DNA of 12,038 nt from Bifidobacteriaceae bacterium (GTDB lineage Bacteria > Actinomycetota > Actinomycetes > Actinomycetales > WQXJ01). The translations under genes and the position numbers were made by a program. Shown in pieces: positions 5,054 to 12,038 of this stretch. Numbering within the stretch: position 1 is the stretch's first letter; the number at the start of each line of letters is the position of its first letter. The notes below the pieces were generated by a model. It made no database searches. It had not been told where the DNA came from and was given only the letters and a program-made list of their open reading frames with translations. Where the stretch lies: assembly GCA_031255075.1 (NCBI GenBank), contig JAIRTF010000304.1, positions 1 to 12,038 of the forward strand, read 5' to 3'.

Positions 5054-7348
5054 TTGGCCGCTGGCGGCTCGCCCATAGCATCTGAACAAGCCTATTTGGA
5101 CCGGCTGTACACCCGCTTGGATCAACTGCGGGCGGAGGCCCGGCGGCGCCTGGCTTCGGTCAGAGCTTCACGGGCCGGCGGCTCACCCCAGAACCGATCC
5201 GAACGGGACGCCTTCGCGGCCCTCCACTCCGACCGGCTGGCCCAACTGGAACAAGTTGAGGACCGGTTGGTCTTTGGGGCGCTGACCATGGACAACGCCG
5301 AAGTTCGGCACATCGGCCGGATTGGCTTGCAAGACGAACAGCTCCAACCATTGCTGACTGATTGGCGGGCGCCGGCCGCCGAACCGTTCTACCAGGCCAC
5401 TCCGGCCCAACGCCTGGGGGTGGCTCGGCGGCGTCACATCACCACCACCAACCGCCGAGTCACCGCCGTTGAAGACGAGTTGCTCGATGTCGAAGCGGCC
5501 TCCGGTCATGCCGCCGATGGCCTGGACTTGAGCGGCGAAGGAGCCCTGATGGCGGCCCTGGCTGAGGGCCGTACCGGCCGCATGGGTGACATTGTGGCGA
5601 CCATCCAAGCCGAACAGGACCGGATCATCCGCTCCGAGTTGCGCGGCGCGCTGGTGGTTCAGGGCGGTCCCGGCACCGGCAAGACGGCCGTGGCCCTGCA
5701 CAGGGCGGCTTACCTGCTGTACACCCACCGCGAACGGCTGGCCAGCGCCGGGGTGCTGATAGTTGGGCCGTCCAACATTTTCCTGCAGTACATAGACCGG
5801 GTGTTGCCGTCCTTGGGCGAGACCGGAGTGGTGGCCACCACCATGGCCGGTTTGCTGCCTGGGTTGAACGCCACCGCCGTTGAACTGCCTGAGGTGGCGG
5901 AGTTGAAAGGCCGCCGGGCCATGACCGATGTGGTGGCCCGGGCGGTCCGCGAACGGGCCCGTCTGCCCCGCCGCAACATTGCCCTGCCGGTGTTGGGTCG
6001 CGATTTGGTTCTCAAACGGTCCGATGTCAAAGCCGCCCGCTCGGCCGCTTTCGCCACCGGCAAGCCGTACAACCAGGCGCGGTCCACCTTTGTGCGCGAG
6101 ATTCTGCGGCGTTTGGCCGCCCAATATGCCGAACAGCTTGGCCCTGGTCTGGGTACCGCTGACCTGGAAGAAGTGGTGCAAGATTTGCGATCCGCCCGCG
6201 ATGTGCGGGTGGCGGTGAACTTGTGTTGGATGCCCATGACGCCGATGCGTCTGCTGGAGGATCTCTTCGCCAAGCCGTATTTGCTGGACTATTGCGCCCC
6301 CAAGCTGACCGCCGCCGAACGTCAACTGTTGGCCCGACCAATCGGTTCGCCGTGGACGGTTTCCGACGTACCGCTCTTGGATGAGGCTTGGGAGTTACTA
6401 GGCCAGGACGATGCCGCGTCACGCGCCGAGCTGAAACACGCCGCTTTGCGCCGGCAACAGGACGTGGATTATGCCCGTACCGTGTTGCGCGAACATGGCG
6501 CCATGGGTTTGGTGACACCGGAACAGTTGGCTGATCGGTTTGCCGCCACCGGGCCGTCTTTGACGTTGGCAGAGCGGGCCGCCCAAGACCGGGATTGGGC
6601 CTACGGCCATATTGTGGTTGATGAAGCCCAAGAACTGACTCCTATGGATTGGCGCTGCCTGTTGCGCCGCTGCCCCAGCCGGTCGTTGACCATTGTGGGT
6701 GACTCCGGCCAAACCAGGGCGCCGGGCGCATCTGGTTCTTGGAGCCAATCCTTGGATGAGGCACTCGGCAAAGGCAACTGGCGGATTGAGCGTTTGACCG
6801 TTAACTACCGCACTCCAGGCGCTGTTGTCCGGGCCGCTCAGAAGATGGCCCGCGCCGCCGGTTTGCCGGTTGGGGATGACGTGGCCGCCCGCGAACTGCG
6901 CGGATCACTGGAGACTATCTACGATCCAGACCCGGTGGCCCGGGCCGTGGCTCTGGCCGCTGAGCGTTTGCCGCGTGGAGCTACCGGCCGGTTGGCGTTG
7001 ATTGCGGCCGAGCCGGATTTGGCGCGAGCCAGAACCCTGGCCGAAGCCGGCCCGTTGGCCGGCGCTGCCGGACGCCCTGGTGAGAATCTGCTTGATTTCC
7101 CGTTGGCGGTGTTGGACGCCGCCCGGGCCAAGGGTTTGGAGTTCGACGAAGTGGTGATCGCCAACCCCAGCCGGATAGCTGCCGGCCCCGAACCGACTGC
7201 CTTGGGGCGGCGCACCGGCGCCGCCGATCTGTATGTCGCCATGACCCGGCCAACCAGGCGTCTGTGGCTGGTTGAACCGGAATCCGACCGGCCTGCCGGT
7301 CAACCCTTGGACCAGTCCTCCACTCAGCCGCCAGCCGGCCAAGCCTGA
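5054..7348 (+). CDS. helD: HelD-like RNA polymerase-associated ATPase/helicase (UvrD superfamily 1)
   Basis: A 764-residue superfamily 1A ATPase of the HelD type. HelD proteins bind RNA polymerase, reach into its channels and release stalled or drug-bound enzyme; some actinobacterial members give rifampicin tolerance. The N-terminal part has a charged coiled-coil-like stretch (about 10-60) and the family block IGRIGLQDEQ...DWRAPAAEPFY (about 86-110). Walker A is GGPGTGKT (204-211); motif II is VVDEAQELTPMDW, with DEAQ at 523-526; then VGDSGQ (motif III); KGLEFDEVVI (motif V); and DLYVAMTR (725-732, motif VI). The length suits actinobacterial HelD. The start chosen is TTG 5054, 8 nt after GGAGGGG; an upstream ATG (5015) lies inside the predicted -10. 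It stands alone, divergent from the PAC2 gene. A direct antibiotic role cannot be read from the sequence. Confidence 0.9.
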   Translation: MAAGGSPIASEQAYLDRLYTRLDQLRAEARRRLASVRASRAGGSPQNRSERDAFAALHSDRLAQLEQVEDRLVFGALTMDNAEVRHIGRIGLQDEQLQPLLTDWRAPAAEPFYQATPAQRLGVARRRHITTTNRRVTAVEDELLDVEAASGHAADGLDLSGEGALMAALAEGRTGRMGDIVATIQAEQDRIIRSELRGALVVQGGPGTGKTAVALHRAAYLLYTHRERLASAGVLIVGPSNIFLQYIDRVLPSLGETGVVATTMAGLLPGLNATAVELPEVAELKGRRAMTDVVARAVRERARLPRRNIALPVLGRDLVLKRSDVKAARSAAFATGKPYNQARSTFVREILRRLAAQYAEQLGPGLGTADLEEVVQDLRSARDVRVAVNLCWMPMTPMRLLEDLFAKPYLLDYCAPKLTAAERQLLARPIGSPWTVSDVPLLDEAWELLGQDDAASRAELKHAALRRQQDVDYARTVLREHGAMGLVTPEQLADRFAATGPSLTLAERAAQDRDWAYGHIVVDEAQELTPMDWRCLLRRCPSRSLTIVGDSGQTRAPGASGSWSQSLDEALGKGNWRIERLTVNYRTPGAVVRAAQKMARAAGLPVGDDVAARELRGSLETIYDPDPVARAVALAAERLPRGATGRLALIAAEPDLARARTLAEAGPLAGAAGRPGENLLDFPLAVLDAARAKGLEFDEVVIANPSRIAAGPEPTALGRRTGAADLYVAMTRPTRRLWLVEPESDRPAGQPLDQSSTQPPAGQA

Positions 7349-7379
7349 TCCCGGCGCTGGGTCACAGCTTCAGCCCTGG

Positions 7380-7404
7380 CTGGCGTGGGACCCACCGGTG
7401 CCAG
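7380..7404 (+). terminator. Hairpin downstream of helD, possible terminator
   Basis: CTGGC (7380-7384) pairs with GCCAG (7400-7404), and inside it GTGGG (7385-7389) with CCCAC (7391-7395; the innermost pairs must open to form a loop), leaving a CGGT bulge. It begins 32 nt after the helD stop. There is no T-run, so it would not be a classical intrinsic terminator. The rest of 7349-7485 shows nothing else I can name. Confidence 0.3.
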
Positions 7405-7485
7405 ATTGGGGGACTGGCGGCGCGGCATCGGCCACCGGGGCGGTGCGGAGAGTGTCAATGCCTCGCGGGCGGCGGGACGCGCGGC

Positions 7486-7491
7486 TAATAT
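7486..7491 (+). promoter_or_regulatory. -10 element of serA, leaderless start predicted
   Basis: TAATAT fits TANNNT and is followed by six bases and then GTG 7498, so the transcript would start at or beside that GTG. There is no SD upstream. An in-frame GTG at 7492 would begin immediately after the hexamer, upstream of the expected transcript start. Confidence 0.55.
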
Positions 7492-7497
7492 GTGACG

Positions 7498-8712
7498 GTG
7501 CCTGACAAACCCCCCAAAGCTCTGCTGCTTGAAAACGTTCACCCGGTGGCCACCGACCTGCTGGAACGGGCCGGAGTGGAAGTCGAAAACCGCGCTGGTG
7601 CCCTGGATGAAGCCGAACTGATCGCTGCGCTGGACGGGGTGGACCTGTTGGGCATCCGGTCTAAGACCCAGGTCACTCGCAAGGTCATAGCAGCCCATCC
7701 CGATCTGTTGGCGGTTGGTGCCTTCTGCATCGGCACCAATCAGATCGCCATGCAGGCCGCCTCCCGCGCCGGGTTGGCCGTGTTCAACGCACCTTATTCC
7801 AACACCCGCTCTGTGGTGGAGATGGCCGTGGCCGAGATTATTGCTCTGACCAGGCGTTTGACCGAACGCGACCGGTCTTTGCATGAGGGCGTCTGGCGCA
7901 AGTCCGCCACCGGGTCGCATGAGGTGCGCGGCCGCACCCTAGGGATTGTGGGCTACGGGAACATCGGCTCACAGCTGTCGGTATTGGCCGAATCGCTTGG
8001 CATGACGGTGGTGTTCTATGACATCGCAGAGAAGCTGGCCCTGGGCAATGCCCGGCGCTGCGAATCCTTGGATGAACTGTTGGCCGCCTCCGATGTGGTC
8101 ACCGCCCATGTCGATGGGCGGCCTTCCAACCAGGGCATGTTTGGGCCGGACGAATTCGCGGCCATGCGCGAAGGCGCTGTGTTCATCAACCTGTCGCGCG
8201 GACATGTCGTGGAACTGGGCGCCCTCAAGGGCGCCATCGAATCTGGCCACCTGGCCGGGGCCGCAGTTGACGTGTTCCCCACTGAACCGAAATCGGCCGG
8301 CGATCCGTTCGTGTCCGAGTTGCGCGGGCTGCCAAACGTCATCCTGACCCCGCATGTGGGTGGTTCCACCGAGGAAGCCCAGGAAAACATTGGCCGGTTT
8401 GTGGCCGGCAAGCTCCGCGACTACTGGAAGACCGGGTCTTCTTCGATGTCTTGCAACTTGCCGTCTTTGACTTTGGATGGCGGTACCTTTGGCGACCACC
8501 GGGTGGCCCATCTGCATCACAACCGTCCCGGTGTGCTGGCCTCCATCAACGCCGCCTTGGCTGACCGGGGTGTCAACATTGTGGGCCAGATGCTGGGAAC
8601 CCGTGACGAATTGGGTTACGTCATCACCGATGTGGGTACCCCAGCCAATGCTGAGGGCCTTGAGTACCTGGCCTCGTTGGATGAAACTATCCGCCTGCGC
8701 GTTCTCTACTGA
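7498..8712 (+). CDS. serA: D-3-phosphoglycerate dehydrogenase, short ACT-domain type
   Basis: Catalyses the first step of serine synthesis, 3-phosphoglycerate to 3-phosphohydroxypyruvate with NAD. The 404-residue protein has an N-terminal substrate domain, a Rossmann core with GIVGYGNIG (149-157), catalytic R234 (NLSRG), E263 (FPTEP) and H286 (TPHVGGST), and a C-terminal ACT domain (about 330-404). The serine-binding positions known from E. coli SerA appear kept: H340 and N342 in HLHHNRPG and N360 in RGVNI, so feedback inhibition by serine is likely. The length and the ending (RLRVLY) resemble the E. coli 410-residue enzyme rather than the roughly 530-residue form with an intervening domain found in mycobacteria. 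The start is set at GTG 7498 by the leaderless promoter pattern; GTG 7492 would add two residues. The stop is TGA. Confidence 0.95.
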   Translation: MPDKPPKALLLENVHPVATDLLERAGVEVENRAGALDEAELIAALDGVDLLGIRSKTQVTRKVIAAHPDLLAVGAFCIGTNQIAMQAASRAGLAVFNAPYSNTRSVVEMAVAEIIALTRRLTERDRSLHEGVWRKSATGSHEVRGRTLGIVGYGNIGSQLSVLAESLGMTVVFYDIAEKLALGNARRCESLDELLAASDVVTAHVDGRPSNQGMFGPDEFAAMREGAVFINLSRGHVVELGALKGAIESGHLAGAAVDVFPTEPKSAGDPFVSELRGLPNVILTPHVGGSTEEAQENIGRFVAGKLRDYWKTGSSSMSCNLPSLTLDGGTFGDHRVAHLHHNRPGVLASINAALADRGVNIVGQMLGTRDELGYVITDVGTPANAEGLEYLASLDETIRLRVLY

Positions 8713-8714
8713 CA

Positions 8715-8741
8715 GCTGATCGCCCCAGGTGACCGATCAGC
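8715..8741 (+). terminator. 8-bp hairpin between serA and the amidohydrolase gene
   Basis: GCTGATCG (8715-8722) and CGATCAGC (8734-8741) are perfect complements with an 11-nt loop, starting 3 nt after the serA stop. No T-run follows. It could be a serA terminator, or an operator for the next gene, since it ends 13 bp before that gene's -10. The sequence alone does not decide. Confidence 0.45.
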
Positions 8742-8754
8742 GGTGGGCTTGAGG

Positions 8755-8760
8755 CATACT
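8755..8760 (+). promoter_or_regulatory. -10 element of the amidohydrolase gene, leaderless start predicted
   Basis: CATACT is followed by seven bases and GTG 8768, the same arrangement as at dinB and serA. No SD precedes the GTG. No clear -35. Confidence 0.45.
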
Positions 8761-8767
8761 GAGTCGC

Positions 8768-9601
8768 GTGGAGGTCAAAGTCGCAGTTGGCCAGTTGGCG
8801 CCAACCGAAGATGCCCGAGCCAACTGGGAGGCTGCCGCCCGGTTGGCTGAGGCGGCGGCTCAGGCCGGCGCCAGCCTGTTGATCCTGCCGGAACAGACCA
8901 TGTTGGCTGGGCGCGCCCAGGACCCTGGCCGGTTCGCCGCTCTGGCGGGAGCCGCATGGGATTGGTGGCCGGCCCAATTGGCCCAGGCCGCCCAGAGCCT
9001 GGACATTTCGATAGTGGCGGGCGGGTTCGCCCCCGGCGGAGCCGCCCAACTAGGACTGGCTGAAGGGCCGCGAGCGGCCATGACCGCCGGAGGCGCCCCG
9101 GACAAGCGTCCGTTCAACGTTCTGCTGGCTGTGGACAGCAGCGGTCAGCTGGTCGCCTGCCAGCCCAAGATTCACCTCTATGACGCCTTCACCTTCGCCG
9201 AATCAGACATGGTCCGGCCTGGCAGCCCGGCCGCCGCCCAAGTGTTGGAGCTGGCGGGACTCAAATTGGGGTTAGTCAACTGTTACGAGTTGCGCTTCCC
9301 AGAGCGAGCCCGGGCCCTGGCTTTGGCCGGCGCCGAAGCGTTGACAGTCAGCGCTGCTTGGGTGCGTGGCCCGCTCAAGGAGGACCACTGGAACACGCTG
9401 CTGCGGGCGCGGGCCATCGAAAACTGTGCCTACGTGTTAGCAGCTGGTACCCGCGCCAAAGACACCATCGGCCGGTCCCAGGTGATTGACCCAGGTGGGG
9501 TGACGGTGGCCGGGTTGGGAGTTGAAGCCGAAGGCTTGGCAACCGCGGTGGTCAACACTGGGTTGATCGAATCCACCCGTGAGGCGACCGGCTCGGTCTA
9601 G
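8768..9601 (+). CDS. Carbon-nitrogen hydrolase (nitrilase superfamily amidase)
   Basis: A 277-residue enzyme of the nitrilase superfamily, which hydrolyses non-peptide C-N bonds through a Glu-Lys-Cys triad. All three are visible: E42 in LLILPEQT, K134 in QPKIHLYD and C172 in NCYELRFPE. The K-x-H-L-(F/Y)-D and C-Y-(D/E)-L-R-F-P-E forms are closest to the Nit/omega-amidase branch (deaminated glutathione amidase or 2-oxoglutaramate amidase) rather than to true nitrilases; the exact substrate is not determined. A Gly/Ala-rich insertion at about 86-115 precedes the central strand. It starts at GTG 8768 and lies 55 bp after serA, apparently with its own promoter. Its TAG stop overlaps that of the convergent eda by 4 bp. 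No signal peptide: cytoplasmic. Confidence 0.9.
   Translation: MEVKVAVGQLAPTEDARANWEAAARLAEAAAQAGASLLILPEQTMLAGRAQDPGRFAALAGAAWDWWPAQLAQAAQSLDISIVAGGFAPGGAAQLGLAEGPRAAMTAGGAPDKRPFNVLLAVDSSGQLVACQPKIHLYDAFTFAESDMVRPGSPAAAQVLELAGLKLGLVNCYELRFPERARALALAGAEALTVSAAWVRGPLKEDHWNTLLRARAIENCAYVLAAGTRAKDTIGRSQVIDPGGVTVAGLGVEAEGLATAVVNTGLIESTREATGSV
9598..9601. other. Palindromic CTAG shared by two convergent stop codons
   Basis: CTAG provides TAG on the plus strand (9599-9601, amidohydrolase) and TAG on the minus strand (9600-9598, eda). The two coding regions therefore overlap tail to tail by four bases with no room for a separate terminator. Confidence 0.9.
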
Positions 9602-10224
9602 ATGACGCGGGCGGCTGCGGCGGCCGCCGCTACCAGGTCTTTGATGGCCCCAAAATCGCGGTTGGCCAGGGCTTTGGCTGGCACCATCCAGGAGCCGCCA
9701 ACAGCCAAGACCGCTGGAACAGACAGGTATTCGGACAGGTTGCCGAGTGAGACACCGCCGGTCGGGATGAATTTCAGTCCCCCAAATGGGCCGGCCAGGG
9801 CTTTGATGGCCGGTGGCCCACCAACGTTGGAGGCGGGGAAGAACTTCAACACGTCCAGGCCCAGTTCCAGGGCGGCCATGATTTCGGTGGCTGTGGCCAC
9901 TCCTGGCAGGACTTGCAGGCCGCGTTCGCGGGCCCGTTCCACCACTGCCTGGCTGAGCCCAGGTGAAACCACGAAGGACGCACCGGCGTCTGCCGCCTGA
10001 TCAACTTGGGCCGGCGTCAGCACGGTGCCGGCGCCAACCAGCAGGTCACCGCGGCTGGCCATCTGGGCGATGGCGGCCGGTGCGGCTTTGGTTCGGAAGG
10101 TCACTTCCGCTACCGGTAGGCCCCCTCCGACCAGCGCTTCGGCCAGCCCGGAGGCGGCATCGGCATCTTCAATAACGACTACGGGCACAATCCGATATTC
10201 GGCCAGTGCCTCGAATCCACTCAC
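9598..10224 (-). CDS. eda: Bifunctional KDPG/KHG aldolase
   Basis: A class I aldolase that splits 2-keto-3-deoxy-6-phosphogluconate to pyruvate and glyceraldehyde 3-phosphate (Entner-Doudoroff and hexuronate catabolism) and often also 4-hydroxy-2-oxoglutarate. The 208-residue TIM-barrel protein shows the family blocks in order: VAEVTFRT with E40 and R44, GAGTVLT (64-70), FVVSPG (84-89), LKFFPA with Schiff-base lysine K127, PTGGV (154-158) and GGSWMV near the end. The length is typical. The start is GTG 10224, with AAGGAG 8 nt upstream. It lies 46 bp downstream of nrdJ on the same strand, so it may be cotranscribed. No edd (phosphogluconate dehydratase) or sugar-acid kinase is in the window. 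The Ala-rich C-terminus is unremarkable. Confidence 0.95.
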   Translation of the reverse strand: MSGFEALAEYRIVPVVVIEDADAASGLAEALVGGGLPVAEVTFRTKAAPAAIAQMASRGDLLVGAGTVLTPAQVDQAADAGASFVVSPGLSQAVVERARERGLQVLPGVATATEIMAALELGLDVLKFFPASNVGGPPAIKALAGPFGGLKFIPTGGVSLGNLSEYLSVPAVLAVGGSWMVPAKALANRDFGAIKDLVAAAAAAARVI

Positions 10225-10270
10225 TTGTTTTGCTCCTTCGCGTATACGGTTCGCCGGGGTCTTGGCCCCG

Positions 10271-12038
10271 TCAGCTGCAGCCGCTGGTTGAACCGCAACC
10301 TTCGCAAACGTGACAAGAGCCCGCAGGCCGCATCTTAGTACCGCAGGTCATGCAGATCGGAGCGTCCGCTTCGCGGCCCTGGAGAGCATCCAACAGTTCG
10401 GCTGTCGAGTGGACAGCCCGGGCGGGCGCCGGCGCCGGGGCCGGCTCCAGGGCCACATCCTGGCTGGCGGATTCGGTGTCCACCTGATCAAACTCGTCAT
10501 AGGAGCCGGTCTCCAGCTGGCGTTCACGCTCTGCGGCGGTGAAAATCCCCAAAGCCGAACGTGATTCGAAGGGCAGATGGTCCAGCGCCAAGCGGCGGAA
10601 GATGTAGTCCATGACGGATTGAGCCATGCGGACATCCGGATCATCGGTCAAGCCGGCCGGTTCGAACCGCTGGTTGGTGAACTTCTGGACGAAGGTCTCC
10701 AACGGCACACCGTATTGCAGACCAATCGAAACTGCGATTGAGAAGGCGTCCATCACACCGGCCAGGGTGGAACCCTGCTTGCCCAGTTTGAGGAACACTT
10801 CACCGAGTTCGCGGTGTTCGTTGTCGAAGCAGCCGGCGGTGATGTAACCCTGGGCGCCACCGACCGCGAAGGAGGTGGTGATGGAGTAACGCCGCTTGGG
10901 CAGACGCCGCCGCGCCGGCTGGGGCGCCAGGCCTTTCTTTTCGGCCTCATCAGCGGCGGACTTGCCGTCCTTGGAGGCTTTGCCGTCAGACAGCGGCTGA
11001 GACACCTTGCAATTGTCCCGGTAGATGGCCAAGGCTTTGAGTCCCAGTTTCCAGCCCTGGAAGTAGACGTCCTCGATCTCTTCAACTGTGGCCGATTCAG
11101 GCAGGTTGACGGTCTTGGAGATAGCGCCGGACAAGAACGGCTGAGCGGCGGCCATCATCCGAACGTGTCCCATCGGAGCGATGGCCCGTTGGCCCACCGC
11201 GCAATCGAACACTTCGTAGTGTTCGGTGGCCAGACCGGGCGCTCCGACCACATGGCCGTGTTCGGTGATGAACTCGATGATCGCTTCGATGGTCTCGGCT
11301 TCGTAACCCAGCCGCGACAGTGCCATCGGCACGGTCTGGTTGACGATCTGCATGGAGCCGCCGCCGACCAGTTTCTTGTACTTCACCAGCGAGAAGTCCG
11401 GCTCAATGCCGGTGGTGTCGCAGTCCATCATGAAGCCGATGGTGCCGGTCGGTGCCAGCACCGAGACTTGGGCGTTGCGCCAGCCGTGTTTCTGGCCCAG
11501 TTTGAGGGCTTGCTCCCAGGCTTTCGATGCCGCCTGGTGGACATCCCCATCCAAGGTGGAAACGGTTTCCAAGGCGTCATTGGCGGCGTGGTGGCGGCGC
11601 ATCACCTTTTGGTGGGCGGCAGCGTTGGCCAGGTAACCGGCGTAAGACCCGGTGGCGTCAGCCAGTTCAGCCGAGCGGCGGTAGGCGGTGCCGGTCATCA
11701 GCGAGGTGATGGCACCGGCCAAGGCCCGCCCGCCGTCCGAGTCATAGGCCAGGCCGCAAGCCATCAGCAGCGCCCCGAGGTTGGCGTAGCCGATCCCCAA
11801 CTGACGGAAGCGCCGGGTGGTTTGACCAATTGCTTCGGTCGGGAAGTCAGCAAAGGTGATCGAGATGTCCATAGCCGTGATGATCAGCTCAACCGCCCGC
11901 TCGAACCGGGCCGCGTCAAAGAAGCCATCTGGCTTGAGGAACGCCAGTAGGTTCAACGAGGCGAGGTTGCAGGAGGAGTTGTCCAGGTGCATGTACTCCG
12001 AGCAGGGGTTGGAAGCAGTGATGCGACCGGTCTCCGGT
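10271..12038 (-). CDS. nrdJ: Adenosylcobalamin-dependent ribonucleotide reductase (class II), C-terminal 588 residues
   Basis: Reduces ribonucleotides to deoxyribonucleotides using a thiyl radical made by adenosylcobalamin cleavage, and works with or without oxygen. The 5' part lies beyond the right edge; reading in frame from 12037 there is no start needed, and the first visible residues are PETGRITASNPCSEYMHLD. NPCSE holds the active-site Asn, radical Cys (codon 12004-12002) and Glu; eleven residues later, in SSCNLAS, is the Cys that pairs as reductant in known class II enzymes. Later blocks (LAPTGTIGFMMDCDTTGIEP, NLPESATVEEIEDVY) are typical. The C-terminal tail is Cys-rich (CMTCG, CHVCEGCG, SGCS), as expected for a zinc-binding and dithiol-shuttling tail. 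Actinobacterial NrdJ is about 950 residues, so roughly 40% is missing. Stop TGA. Any cobalamin riboswitch would be off the window. Confidence 0.96.
   Translation of the reverse strand, partial: PETGRITASNPCSEYMHLDNSSCNLASLNLLAFLKPDGFFDAARFERAVELIITAMDISITFADFPTEAIGQTTRRFRQLGIGYANLGALLMACGLAYDSDGGRALAGAITSLMTGTAYRRSAELADATGSYAGYLANAAAHQKVMRRHHAANDALETVSTLDGDVHQAASKAWEQALKLGQKHGWRNAQVSVLAPTGTIGFMMDCDTTGIEPDFSLVKYKKLVGGGSMQIVNQTVPMALSRLGYEAETIEAIIEFITEHGHVVGAPGLATEHYEVFDCAVGQRAIAPMGHVRMMAAAQPFLSGAISKTVNLPESATVEEIEDVYFQGWKLGLKALAIYRDNCKVSQPLSDGKASKDGKSAADEAEKKGLAPQPARRRLPKRRYSITTSFAVGGAQGYITAGCFDNEHRELGEVFLKLGKQGSTLAGVMDAFSIAVSIGLQYGVPLETFVQKFTNQRFEPAGLTDDPDVRMAQSVMDYIFRRLALDHLPFESRSALGIFTAAERERQLETGSYDEFDQVDTESASQDVALEPAPAPAPARAVHSTAELLDALQGREADAPICMTCGTKMRPAGSCHVCEGCGSTSGCS

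Noticed and set aside
5183..6325. Long open frame on the minus strand inside helD (380 codons)
   Set aside because: It is antisense to conserved HelD sequence, has low-complexity Gly/Gln/His-rich translation with no recognisable family, and arises from codon bias in GC-rich DNA.
10814..11950. Long open frame on the plus strand inside nrdJ (378 codons)
   Set aside because: Antisense to conserved class II reductase blocks; the translation shows no domain and is explained by composition.
1..12038. tRNA, rRNA, CRISPR array, insertion sequence, prophage or toxin-antitoxin genes
   Set aside because: I saw no cloverleaf with a T-loop motif, no regularly spaced direct repeats, no transposase or integrase motifs, and all major open frames are accounted for by the genes listed.

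Overview
The window looks like a piece of actinobacterial chromosome. The sequence is GC-rich, rich in GTG/TTG starts, and carries family members typical of Actinobacteria: a DUF3040 membrane protein next to mraZ, a PAC2-domain protein, a HelD-type helicase and an adenosylcobalamin-dependent (class II) ribonucleotide reductase. Three genes have a -10-like hexamer only 6-7 nt before the start codon, the layout expected of leaderless transcripts, which are common in this phylum. The species cannot be fixed from the sequence. I see no tRNA, rRNA, CRISPR array, insertion sequence or phage gene; this is ordinary housekeeping DNA with some unusual small-scale structure.

Layout. 1-2466, minus strand: dinB (DNA polymerase IV, broken by an in-frame TAG), a DUF3040 membrane protein and mraZ, leading toward the division/cell-wall cluster, whose next gene (probably rsmH) would start just off the left edge. 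2476-3288, plus: a spermidine-synthase-like protein, divergent from dinB with only 9 bp between the start codons. 3285-4755, minus: a PAC2-domain protein followed by a cold-shock protein gene with a 142-nt leader. 5054-7348, plus: HelD-like RNA polymerase-associated helicase. 7498-9601, plus: serA (phosphoglycerate dehydrogenase, short type with ACT domain) and a nitrilase-superfamily amidohydrolase, each with its own predicted leaderless promoter. 9598-12038, minus: eda (KDPG aldolase) downstream of nrdJ, whose 5' part lies beyond the right edge.

Genes working together. mraZ is a known transcriptional regulator of the division/cell-wall cluster, and three 10-bp-spaced GTGGA-like boxes in front of it fit autoregulation. 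CspA and HelD both act around RNA or RNA polymerase, but there is no sequence evidence that they are coregulated. serA, the amidohydrolase, eda and nrdJ are metabolic genes without an obvious common pathway.

Most worth a second look: (1) the cspA leader, with two long complementary pairings in pseudoknot order, one covering the ribosome-binding site; (2) the single in-frame amber codon in an otherwise intact dinB; (3) the near-symmetrical 17-bp junction carrying both divergent start codons and the dinB -10; (4) MraZ boxes lying over a possible mraZ core promoter. No wholly new multi-gene system was recognised.
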